The notes below the pieces were generated by a model, which saw nothing but the letters and a program-made list of their open reading frames with translations, ran no database searches and was not told where the DNA came from. Shown here in pieces: positions 1 to 7,442 of a DNA stretch of 39,454 nt. The DNA comes from Ignavibacteriales bacterium (GTDB lineage: Bacteria > Bacteroidota > Ignavibacteria > UBA10030), in NCBI GenBank assembly GCA_016194505.1, contig JACQBK010000019.1, forward strand, positions 1 to 39,454, written 5' to 3'. The translations under genes and the position numbers were made by a program. The first letter of the stretch is position 1. The number at the start of each line of letters is the position of its first letter.

Positions 1-1181
1 GCGATTGCTCCGCCAAAAAAGCCGATGCCCGGTCCGCCAACCCATGCATCGTCATGCTGGCGCTCAAGGAGAGTGCCAAACTTTGCCTTCTCCACGTCAA
101 GCAACGTTATCCAACGGTCTTTGTTGTCTTGCGAGAATAGTTGCACAAAAGCATTCTTTCCGTCGTCAGACCAAACGGGACCGCTGAATGTTACTGCGCG
201 CGCTTTCGGTTTGCTTTTGCTCGTATCGTTTACGATTTTGGGCGGAACTGCCCCGGCAATATCATCCGGCTTTATTTGCATAACGGAATCAAGCGCGATG
301 TTGTACACGAACAACTCCTGCGTTGATTGCGGCTCGCCGACTTTTGTGCGCGCAGGGATTTCTTCCGTGAAGCCGCTTTCCGTTACGTAGCTGGGAACAT
401 TTGCCCGCTTCGCGTCTGTTGGATTTTGGGAAAGAATGAACGTAATATAGTGTTCATCCGGCGAGAGCACAAATCCAAACGCATTTTTTGTTCCTACATA
501 ATATGGCTTGGGGCGTTTTATCTCCAATGACTCGTTAAATTTCTTCCGGGCTTCCCGTTCGTCTTTCCGCTCACGGAGCACATCGAATAATTCCAATTGT
601 TGTTGTTCCAAAAACTTTTGCAAATCGGTTTTCGTGGGGTCCTTCTGTGCGGACCCTGAGCGAAGATTTGTCAATTGAGCCTCGGTGCCGCTGTTCAAAT
701 CGCGAATAACTACATTCCCGTCCCGCTCAAACACCACCTTGCGCTCATCAAACGAAAAGCGGGGATTGGACTCGGCTCCCACCGTATTGGTGAGTCGAAG
801 CTCCTTGCTCTTCTTTATATCAAGCAGAACTATATCGCCATCCTTTGTGTACAGCTTTTTCGTTTTGTCTTTAGTATACGCACCAAACCGGGAGGGAAGT
901 TTTTTCTGTTCTTCCAGTGAGACGCGCTGCGGCGTGCCGCCCTTTGCGCTCACAACATAGAGTGAATCTCCCTCATCTCCCTTTTGCCGCCAGTTGAAAT
1001 AAATTTTCTCACCGTCTTCCGACCAAGCAACGTTGCTTGGCGACGTTCCCATCCATTTGGGATCGCTCATAATTGTTTCGACCGTTAACCAGCCGCGTGT
1101 AGGTTTACCGCTTGTCTGCGCTTGAAGCGCAGTAACCGATAAAGAAAACAAGAGCATCATACCAATGGCGATGTGTTTCAT
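1..1181 (-). CDS. S9-family peptidase / WD40-like beta-propeller protein, C-terminus cut by window edge
   Basis: About 393 residues are visible reading leftward from the ATG at 1181; the gene continues past position 1. The first ~22 residues are a signal peptide (hydrophobic MLLFSLSVTA, then Gln-Ala-Gln). What follows is a chain of beta-propeller-type blades with repeated patterns such as W-S-E-D-G-E-K-I-Y-F and S-P-D-E-H-Y-I-T-F, typical of the N-terminal propeller of prolyl-oligopeptidase-like S9 peptidases. The Ser-Asp-His hydrolase domain would lie outside the window, so catalysis cannot be confirmed. An AGGAG sequence lies about 6 bases before the ATG and supports this start. It is probably an exported peptidase that degrades oligopeptides in the periplasm. 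A TolB-like propeller without a peptidase domain remains possible. Confidence 0.8.
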   Translation of the reverse strand, partial: MKHIAIGMMLLFSLSVTALQAQTSGKPTRGWLTVETIMSDPKWMGTSPSNVAWSEDGEKIYFNWRQKGDEGDSLYVVSAKGGTPQRVSLEEQKKLPSRFGAYTKDKTKKLYTKDGDIVLLDIKKSKELRLTNTVGAESNPRFSFDERKVVFERDGNVVIRDLNSGTEAQLTNLRSGSAQKDPTKTDLQKFLEQQQLELFDVLRERKDEREARKKFNESLEIKRPKPYYVGTKNAFGFVLSPDEHYITFILSQNPTDAKRANVPSYVTESGFTEEIPARTKVGEPQSTQELFVYNIALDSVMQIKPDDIAGAVPPKIVNDTSKSKPKARAVTFSGPVWSDDGKNAFVQLFSQDNKDRWITLLDVEKAKFGTLLERQHDDAWVGGPGIGFFGGAI

Positions 1182-1371
1182 GAAGACTCCTTATTGCATT
1201 ATGAGTGAAGAGACGAACGAGGTAACAAAAAGTAAAGAAAAGGGAGGTGGGATTCAAATGAAAAGACGTAAACGGCTCATCATTGTTTTAAGTAACTTTA
1301 TCGCAAAGTGCTTGCTTTTCCGTCACCCGTTCTTTACTTTCACCACTCAATTGTATCCGCCAAGGTGAATT

Positions 1372-2160
1372 ATGAAGATTATCGCCAAGGTATTCATTGC
1401 TCTTTTTGCGGTATGTTGCATCGCGTTAAGCCAAAAAAACAACACTGTTTTCGATGCAATCTTTAAAGAGTATAACGTAAAGGGCTGTTTTGTTCTCTAT
1501 GATTTCAAAAACGACACGTTCATCCGCTATAACGAACAGCGTTGCAACCAACGGTTTATCCCCGCTTCCACGTTCAAGTATTTGAATTCCCTCATCGCGC
1601 TGGAAACCGGGGTTATTCGGGATGAACATGATACGATTCGATGGGACGATATAAAACGATTTTCCCCTGCGTGGAATCAAGATCACGATTTACAGAGTGC
1701 CTTCAAAGTCTCCGCTGTTTGGTATTATCAAGAATTGGCGCGGCGCATCGGCGAGAAACAAATGAAGCAATACATCACCAAAGTACAGTACGGCAATAAC
1801 GATATTTCCGGCGGCATAGATAAATTCTGGTTGGAAGGAGGTCTACGTATCTCGCCGGAAGAGCAAATTGGGTTTCTCAAAAAATTATACAACGGCGGCC
1901 TGCCATTTTCCAAGCGCGCAATGGATATTGTGAAGAACATATCGGTTGTGGAAGAAACTCCCAGCTACACCCTGCACGGAAAAACCGGATGGGCGGTTAT
2001 ACAGAACGTCAATATCGGTTGGTATGCCGGCTATGTTGAGAAAGGGGGTAATGTCTTTCTCTTTGCCACCAATATCGAGACCAGACGGGCGGTGGATAAT
2101 TTTCCTCAGGCGCGAACCGAAATTACAAAAAAATTGTTAAAGGACTTGGGTGTGATATAA
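1372..2160 (+). CDS. Class D (OXA-type) beta-lactamase
   Basis: The 262-residue protein has all class D active-site motifs in the right order and spacing. These are S66-T-F-K69 (nucleophile Ser and the Lys that is carboxylated in this family), S114-A-V116, Y140-G-N142, the F-W-L-E-G motif at 152-156, and K204-T-G206 followed by Trp207. A signal peptide covers about residues 1-20, so the enzyme acts in the periplasm, opening the beta-lactam ring. AAGG lies about 8 bases before the ATG. The flanking genes are ordinary housekeeping or peptidase genes with no integron or insertion sequence nearby, so this looks like an intrinsic chromosomal enzyme rather than a recently acquired one. Sequence alone does not tell whether it hydrolyses penicillins, oxacillin or carbapenems. 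Confidence 0.95.
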   Translation: MKIIAKVFIALFAVCCIALSQKNNTVFDAIFKEYNVKGCFVLYDFKNDTFIRYNEQRCNQRFIPASTFKYLNSLIALETGVIRDEHDTIRWDDIKRFSPAWNQDHDLQSAFKVSAVWYYQELARRIGEKQMKQYITKVQYGNNDISGGIDKFWLEGGLRISPEEQIGFLKKLYNGGLPFSKRAMDIVKNISVVEETPSYTLHGKTGWAVIQNVNIGWYAGYVEKGGNVFLFATNIETRRAVDNFPQARTEITKKLLKDLGVI

Positions 2161-2285
2161 CCTTTTCAATGTAGTTTCAATTAATCAACTGGATATTCAT
2201 TAGAATTAACTCATTCGACTCCAAAACCAATACCATGACACATTCCTCGACTCCATCATTGAGCATGGAGCAAACTGCTAACATC

Positions 2286-3386
2286 ATGCGCTTTCTTTTT
2301 TTTCTTACACTAAGTTTGTTTGTCTCCTTGGCTGCTCAAACACAACCGCCCGGTCAAACGATATCCATCGAGGAGTATGAGCCGAAATCCACACTGGTCG
2401 TTCCGGCGCATCCCGTAACGCAGGCGAAGTTTCCTTTTATTGACGTGCATAATCATCAATTCTTTTCTTTGACAACAGACAGGGTTGATACCCTCGTCAT
2501 GGAAATGGATAAAATCAATATGGCGGTGATGAATAATCTGAGCGGCGGCACGGGCGAAGGATTAAAAACCATGATAGCAAAGCTGAAAAGAGCATACCCA
2601 AAGCGGTTTACGGTGTTCGCCGATATGAGGAATTACGACGGGATTGATGATCCTGACTTTGGCAAGAAAATGGCGGCACGGTTAGAAGAAGACGTCAAAA
2701 ACGGAGCGCAGGGCTTAAAAATTTATAAAAACTTGGGATTAGATGCGAAAGATGGAAAAGGCAAACGGATTCCCGTTGACGACCCACGATTGGATCCCCT
2801 TTGGGAAAAAGCCGGCGAGCTTCATATCCCCGTTTTTATCCATAGCGGGGAGCCTGCGTCGTTTTTCGATCCGCAGGATAAATACAACGAGCGTTGGCTT
2901 GAACTAAAACAATTTCCCAACCGCGCACGCCCACCCGAACGGTACCCTTCGTGGGAGCAAGTCATGAGCGAGCAACGGCACATGTTCGCCAAGCATCCTA
3001 AAACAACATTCGTTGCGGCACATTTAGCATGGTTGGGGGGAGATCTCGGCAGACTCGGCGCCATGCTGGATAGCCTGCCCAACGTCTATACGGAAATTGG
3101 CGCTGTGCTTGCTGAAATAGGCCGCCAACCACGGTTTGCACGGGAGTGGTTTATTAAGTATCAAAACCGCGTTCTCTTCGGAAAAGATATTTGGGAGCCG
3201 TCTGAATATCATTACTATTTCCGCGTGCTGGAAACTGCCGATGAGTATTTTGATTACTATCGCAAGCGCCACGCTTTTTGGAAAATGTACGGCTTAAATC
3301 TTCCCGATGATGTATTAAAAAAACTTTATTACAAAAACGCCCTACGGGTTATTCCGGGCATTGACCCAAGGGGATTTCCCAACTAA
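2286..3386 (+). CDS. Secreted amidohydrolase-2-family metal-dependent hydrolase
   Basis: From the ATG at 2286 this is a 366-residue protein with a clear signal peptide (MRFLFFLTLSLFVSLAAQ). The upstream in-frame ATG at 2235 would put 17 polar residues in front of it, so I prefer 2286. The TIM-barrel metal ligands of the amidohydrolase-2 group are visible: H55-N-H57 in the first strand (FIDVHNHQ), a later His in FIHSGEP, a His in AAHLAW, and the terminal Asp in LFGKDIW. Family members hydrolyse or decarboxylate small cyclic or aromatic substrates; the substrate here cannot be read from sequence. The gene is followed by a strong stem-loop that ends it against the convergent gene. It may share a transcript with the beta-lactamase 75-125 bases upstream. 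Confidence 0.85.
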   Translation: MRFLFFLTLSLFVSLAAQTQPPGQTISIEEYEPKSTLVVPAHPVTQAKFPFIDVHNHQFFSLTTDRVDTLVMEMDKINMAVMNNLSGGTGEGLKTMIAKLKRAYPKRFTVFADMRNYDGIDDPDFGKKMAARLEEDVKNGAQGLKIYKNLGLDAKDGKGKRIPVDDPRLDPLWEKAGELHIPVFIHSGEPASFFDPQDKYNERWLELKQFPNRARPPERYPSWEQVMSEQRHMFAKHPKTTFVAAHLAWLGGDLGRLGAMLDSLPNVYTEIGAVLAEIGRQPRFAREWFIKYQNRVLFGKDIWEPSEYHYYFRVLETADEYFDYYRKRHAFWKMYGLNLPDDVLKKLYYKNALRVIPGIDPRGFPN

Positions 3387-3410
3387 AAGTTTCATGTATA
3401 TTCTAAAACC

Positions 3411-3450
3411 AAAACAGTCCCGTCTTCCATGTGGAAAACGGGACTGTTTC
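3411..3450. terminator. Bidirectional terminator between convergent genes
   Basis: AAACAGTCCCGT at 3412-3423 pairs with ACGGGACTGTTT at 3438-3449, and the loop region holds a small TTCC/GGAA pair. The right arm runs into TTTCTTTT on the plus strand, and the left arm gives a T-rich tail on the minus strand. It lies between the converging amidohydrolase and PPOX genes, as expected for a shared intrinsic terminator. Confidence 0.85.
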
Positions 3451-3475
3451 TTTTATCTCTCGTGATTATCAATTC

Positions 3476-3976
3476 CTACAGTTCATCTCCCGATGTAATC
3501 AATGTCCAATAATTTCCTTTTCGAGCAATGCCGAACGGCTTTAAGCCGTACGGCTGAGGCAGCACGCTCTTTGCAAAATTCATCATTTCGATTTTGTACG
3601 GCTCTACTTTAATAAGAGTATATTCGTCAGCCTCGGGACCGCCCGGATACATATCGCTCCAGTACGCTCTCCAGTATGTTTGTTTTTTCTCCGCGCCGTT
3701 TTCAATCGTTGCTGTTCCCAAAATCGTGAGATAGGCGGTATCTGTCGGACTTAAAAATGTAAGCGTTACTTTGTTGTTCTTTGATACTTCGCGCACTTTG
3801 CGGGAGTTCGGCGCGGCGCCAAGCCAGATATTGAAATCTCCATCCGGCTCAAATGGATGCATCAACCTCGCGTTTGATTCTCCCTGTGCTCCGTGGCTAA
3901 TGAAGAAACAATAATCCGACTTTTTCATAATGGAGCGCGCGGTTATGAGCGCATTCTCTACGGTGGTTGGATTCAT
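3476..3976 (-). CDS. Pyridoxamine 5'-phosphate oxidase-like (general stress protein 26 type) flavin-binding protein
   Basis: This 166-residue protein has the split-barrel flavin-binding fold of the PPOX superfamily. It begins with a helix and strand (ARSIMKKSDYCFFISHG), continues with strands carrying NARLMHPFEPDGDFNIWLGAAPNSRKVREVSKN, and has the conserved pattern in which the protein reports low-level modification of residues with hydrophobic strand VTLTFLSP, followed by TAYLTILGTATI. Members of this group bind FMN or F420 and are linked to stress responses; the reaction is usually unknown. AAGGA lies 7 bases upstream of the ATG at 3976. It is transcribed alone, convergent with the secreted amidohydrolase. 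It is too short and lacks the C-terminal dimerisation segment of a true PdxH, so a role in pyridoxal phosphate synthesis is unlikely. Confidence 0.85.
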   Translation of the reverse strand: MNPTTVENALITARSIMKKSDYCFFISHGAQGESNARLMHPFEPDGDFNIWLGAAPNSRKVREVSKNNKVTLTFLSPTDTAYLTILGTATIENGAEKKQTYWRAYWSDMYPGGPEADEYTLIKVEPYKIEMMNFAKSVLPQPYGLKPFGIARKGNYWTLITSGDEL

Positions 3977-4147
3977 CAGTTATTCCTTTCGTTGTGGTTT
4001 GAGCAACTCTTGCAAGAACCGTGCCTTTTGGATTTGCCTTACACGAGGTCTAAAGATATGTATTTTATTCAAATTTTGAGGGTTTTACTGAAAGGCACAG
4101 TTGGTGTTGCAGAAGGGGTTCTTAAAAACGGGAAGGTGGATGCTTGA

Positions 4148-4873
4148 TTATTTAAACAGTTTTGAAAAACTTTCCTTCCCTACCGCTATTTCCCAAGCAG
4201 CAAGCGCATGCTCTTTTGTAGTGTCAATAAATTTAATACTGGATTTTCTGCCGCGTATGAGAAGCTCAAGTTCTGTGCAGGCAAGCAGCACACATTCTGC
4301 TCCTGCATCAGAAAGCCTTTCGGCAATTCGTTCGAAGGCACGAACCGATGTAGTGTTGACCCTTCCGGCAATGAGTTCTTTATATATAATGCGATGAATG
4401 GATTCCTGTTCGCGTTTATGTGGCAGTAAAACAGAAAACCCTTGCCGTTCTAATTCTTCCTCATAGAATCCGTCGCTCATGGTGAATTGTGTTCCTGTAA
4501 GCCCAATGGTCTTAACCTTCGCTCGTCTTGCCGCATCAGCAACAGCTTTAAATACCGTCAACACGGGAATTGGAGAGCGAATCTCAGGCAAAACTTTGTG
4601 CATCGTGTTTGTTGCAAGGATTGCAAAATCAGCGCCTGCTTTTGCCACCGATCTGAACTCTTGCTCCAAGTTTGTTTGTATGTGTTTCCACGTTCCTTTA
4701 TGTTGCCAATTGATATATCGTTGAAAAGAAACACTCGCAATCACAAGCCGTGGATAACTGTGGTCTTGGAATTCGATGTGATGCTGTTTTATAATATGCT
4801 GATAATAAGTAACGGTGGATTCGGGGCTCATGCCTCCGATAATACCAATTGAACGATGGTTGTTCGAATGCAT
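4148..4873 (-). CDS. Aspartate/glutamate racemase with a Thr/Cys active-site pair (YgeA-like)
   Basis: This 241-residue cofactor-independent amino-acid racemase begins with the family signature IGIIGGMSPEST. In canonical members two cysteines act as the acid/base pair. Here the first position, in the motif ATNTMHK, is Thr88, while the second, in LLACTELELL, is Cys199. The same Thr/Cys pair is known from the E. coli L-aspartate/glutamate-specific racemase (YgeA, EcL-DER), so the change need not mean inactivity. The start codon lies 1 base after the stop of the TlpA-like gene, and its Shine-Dalgarno (AAGGAG) sits inside that gene's last codons, so the two are translationally coupled. The likely role is D-amino-acid supply or recycling, with a preference for acidic residues by analogy. 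Confidence 0.9.
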   Translation of the reverse strand: MHSNNHRSIGIIGGMSPESTVTYYQHIIKQHHIEFQDHSYPRLVIASVSFQRYINWQHKGTWKHIQTNLEQEFRSVAKAGADFAILATNTMHKVLPEIRSPIPVLTVFKAVADAARRAKVKTIGLTGTQFTMSDGFYEEELERQGFSVLLPHKREQESIHRIIYKELIAGRVNTTSVRAFERIAERLSDAGAECVLLACTELELLIRGRKSSIKFIDTTKEHALAAWEIAVGKESFSKLFK

Positions 4874-4874
4874 G

Positions 4875-6455
4875 TTACCGCTTCTCCTTGTTTATGACCC
4901 TCTGAAGAGTTTTTTCCAGCCGAGATCCTCGCACATCAATCCCCATCGCAATGATGACGCCGTTTCGATCAACAAGAATTGGTTTTGGCAGGCCTGATAT
5001 TTCGAATTCCTTTGCGGTCGAACTGCCAAGCCCTTCCTTAACGTATGAATTAAACCACGGCATTTTCCATTTATCCTTGCGAAATTTTTGCGTTGTTTCC
5101 TTCGTTTTATCAAAAGAAAGGCTCACAATCTCAAACCCCTTGTCTTTGTAGTTGTTATACACCCGGTGCAGATTGTCCATTTCATCTAAACACGGAGCGC
5201 ACCACGTCGCCCAAAAATCAATAAGAAATACTTTGCCCCTTAATTGTTTTGGGGAACATTGCGCCGTTGAATCGTCAAGGGAAACAAAGGAAAATTCAGG
5301 AATTTTTTTGCCGGGCACGATACGGCGCGATGGATCGCTTGTTGAGAGAACATTCTTCCGCACTTTTTGATCGGGATGGCTCTGGATTATTTTTTGGACG
5401 TACGTTGAATATCTCAGTGGTTGCGTGGAATTTCTTAATGCAACACCGACAAGGTCCGGCTCAAGAGACCAGAGATATGATGTTGGGGGGATTTCCTTCA
5501 GCGCATTTTGAACAACCGACGGCTCAAGATCGGCGCCATATGCCCCATACCCAATATCAAGATAGCTGAAAAGGAGAAGCTGTCTTAACGCAGAATTACG
5601 CTCCCGCTCTAATTGCTTTGCAATAACACTAAGTTCTTTAGACCAATCGTAGTTAAAGGCATACAGCGGCTTGCCTGATTTTCGGTACGATCGCAGTCCA
5701 ACGCTTAAAGAATCCCTTCTTGAGAGCATATCGCTATATACCTTGACGTATTGAGCGGTAAGACTTTCATTCTGCTGAAAACGGACTTGGGACAACGTTT
5801 CCCGGGAGATGAGCAATTTGGAATTAAATATAATTCGAGCTTTTCCGTTTTTCGCTGTAACAACGGATTGGTAGTCCCCGCCGCCATCATACACATAATC
5901 GTCCGATTGAGTGCCGTTCACCGAATTGCCGCTTCGTGTAATTCCTATGAGTTGATATACGAGTGCGTTCGCTGTTGTTTCAATATCAAGGGCGTACGTT
6001 CCATCGCCGAGCTTTACCATTGGTCGTGCGTTTTTTTCTGAAAAATTGTTGAAGTCGCCGATTACTTTAACGCTATCCATGGTATCGAGATAATGATACG
6101 TTTCAAGGGATACGGAAAGTTCTATCGTTTTCGATGGTTCAATATAAAGCGGCACTCGTCGCCGTTGGTGTCCAACGCCGGTACAATCAAGGAAAACCAA
6201 ACCTTTCAACGATGTCTGTAAGGTAAATGAACCGGTTTTCGAAACTTGAACCGAGGCAAGCGGTTTAGCTCCATCAACAGGAAGGAGATGCACATGCGCT
6301 CTTGGCAGGGGGTTGCTATCAACACCCAAGAGTGTGCCGCGAATAGTTGTTTGTGACTGAACAAAATTTGTGGCGACAAAAAGAATCGTGAAAACAATAA
6401 AAAATTGTCGGATTGTTTTTGGAATGACCAGCGGTTGTATGGGGATTCTCGACAT
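4875..6455 (-). CDS. TlpA-like thioredoxin-domain protein with N-terminal beta-domains
   Basis: The 526-residue protein begins with an N-terminal signal or anchor segment (about residues 17-34, QFFIVFTILFVATNFVQSQ). Residues ~37-120 resemble a carboxypeptidase-regulatory-like beta sandwich (TIRGTLLGVDSNPLPRAHVHL). Residues ~128-200 resemble an E-set/carbohydrate-binding fold (VIGDFNNFSE, DGTYALDIE). A helical segment follows to ~375. The C-terminal thioredoxin fold (~383-526) carries W418-C-A-P-C422 and the cis-proline segment GLPKPILVD. This is the TlpA/ResA arrangement for a membrane-attached periplasmic thiol-disulfide oxidoreductase. AGGAG lies 7-8 bases before the start and is covered by a 10-bp hairpin. 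It is the first gene of a two-gene operon with the racemase. The physiological partner is unknown. Confidence 0.88.
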   Translation of the reverse strand: MSRIPIQPLVIPKTIRQFFIVFTILFVATNFVQSQTTIRGTLLGVDSNPLPRAHVHLLPVDGAKPLASVQVSKTGSFTLQTSLKGLVFLDCTGVGHQRRRVPLYIEPSKTIELSVSLETYHYLDTMDSVKVIGDFNNFSEKNARPMVKLGDGTYALDIETTANALVYQLIGITRSGNSVNGTQSDDYVYDGGGDYQSVVTAKNGKARIIFNSKLLISRETLSQVRFQQNESLTAQYVKVYSDMLSRRDSLSVGLRSYRKSGKPLYAFNYDWSKELSVIAKQLERERNSALRQLLLFSYLDIGYGAYGADLEPSVVQNALKEIPPTSYLWSLEPDLVGVALRNSTQPLRYSTYVQKIIQSHPDQKVRKNVLSTSDPSRRIVPGKKIPEFSFVSLDDSTAQCSPKQLRGKVFLIDFWATWCAPCLDEMDNLHRVYNNYKDKGFEIVSLSFDKTKETTQKFRKDKWKMPWFNSYVKEGLGSSTAKEFEISGLPKPILVDRNGVIIAMGIDVRGSRLEKTLQRVINKEKR

Positions 6456-6460
6456 GGGTT

Positions 6461-6486
6461 TTCTCCTGAAATAACGTTCAGGAGAA
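6461..6486 (-). promoter_or_regulatory. Perfect inverted repeat covering the Shine-Dalgarno of the TlpA-like gene
   Basis: TTCTCCTGAA at 6461-6470 is the exact reverse complement of TTCAGGAGAA at 6477-6486, with a 6-base loop. On the minus strand the arm nearest the start codon contains the AGGAG that lies 7-8 bases before the ATG at 6455. In RNA the hairpin would hide the ribosome site; in DNA it could equally be an operator, for instance for the AraC-type regulator encoded just upstream. Function is inferred from position only. Confidence 0.5.
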
Positions 6487-6506
6487 AATATAGTAATGAT
6501 TATTGT

Positions 6507-7388
6507 TCAAGTCTTGGATAAATGAAGCGTTTTTGTACGAGAGAAGCTACGGCGAAACTGTCTTGGAGAGAACCCGGTGAGTCGCTTGAAAACAACACAA
6601 AAGTGGCTTTGATCGAAAAACCCGGCGGCATACGCTATTTCGGAAAGAGACTTTTCCGAATCTACCAGTTCGCGGGAAGCATATTCAACCCGCAATCTCC
6701 TTACATATTCTCCAACGCTACAAGAAAATTCTTTACGAAATGCCCTCGCAAGGTGTACCGGATGGATTTTTGCATGGTGTGCCAATGCCGTGAGTGTGGG
6801 AGCATCGGCAAAATTTGAATGTAATACCTTTCGGACATCGCTGAGCCACGTTGTGTTTTTTTTTGCTTGGACTTGCTCTCGACCTACAACAGCAACAAGC
6901 TCTAAGAGAAGACCTTCGAGCGCTAACGGAGAATAAACATCTTCAGAAAAAAATTCTTGGCAAATATTATTCATGAGCATGTTCGTGCTCAAGTTATTAA
7001 CCAATGTAAACTGTTGGGGCAATCCCGGCGCTTTGTCAAATCGAGCAAGCCATGAATTTTTCAAAACGATGTTGAGACACCGACCGCCGCTCTTGTAAAA
7101 TTTATTGCTATGGCTTTGATCGGCGGGACGATACATAAGATCGTGTTTTTTGCATACTATATGCTGGCTGCGAAAACGTTCATCGAACGCCCCCGTAAGA
7201 ACATACACAAAAGCAGGGTGTTCATGGGTATGTCTCTGAAGCTCTTTGTGAGAAGCATAAAGGGTTTCAGAAATATCAAACCCGGAATATTGTTTTACCC
7301 CAAGAATTTTATTGGCTAACGAGCCATACAAAACAGATGATGTCATTGTTCGAATTGATGGGTTATGAGTCTTTTGCATTAGACTCAT
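6507..7388 (-). CDS. AraC-family transcriptional regulator
   Basis: The 293-residue protein has an N-terminal cupin-like sensor region (about 25-150, with HTHEHPAFVYVLTGAF and a second short cupin strand) and a C-terminal double helix-turn-helix of about 100 residues. The first HTH is in TLTALAHHAKIHPVHLARAFRKEF. The second is in SLSEIAYAAGFFDQSHFCVVFKRLTGFSPRQFR, the diagnostic AraC/XylS signature. Two Met codons are possible starts (positions 1 and 4). It lies between the aminotransferase gene and the TlpA-racemase pair, all in the same direction with short gaps, so it may regulate either neighbour. The ligand is unknown. Confidence 0.93.
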   Translation of the reverse strand: MSLMQKTHNPSIRTMTSSVLYGSLANKILGVKQYSGFDISETLYASHKELQRHTHEHPAFVYVLTGAFDERFRSQHIVCKKHDLMYRPADQSHSNKFYKSGGRCLNIVLKNSWLARFDKAPGLPQQFTLVNNLSTNMLMNNICQEFFSEDVYSPLALEGLLLELVAVVGREQVQAKKNTTWLSDVRKVLHSNFADAPTLTALAHHAKIHPVHLARAFRKEFSCSVGEYVRRLRVEYASRELVDSEKSLSEIAYAAGFFDQSHFCVVFKRLTGFSPRQFRRSFSRTKTLHLSKT

Positions 7389-7442
7389 CGTTTCAACGTT
7401 TTGTTGTAAGAGGGAACAGAAATTACTGTGCGGAAGGTATTC

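Noticed and set aside
2235-2285. Upstream ATG for the secreted amidohydrolase
   Set aside because: It would place 17 polar residues before a textbook signal peptide.
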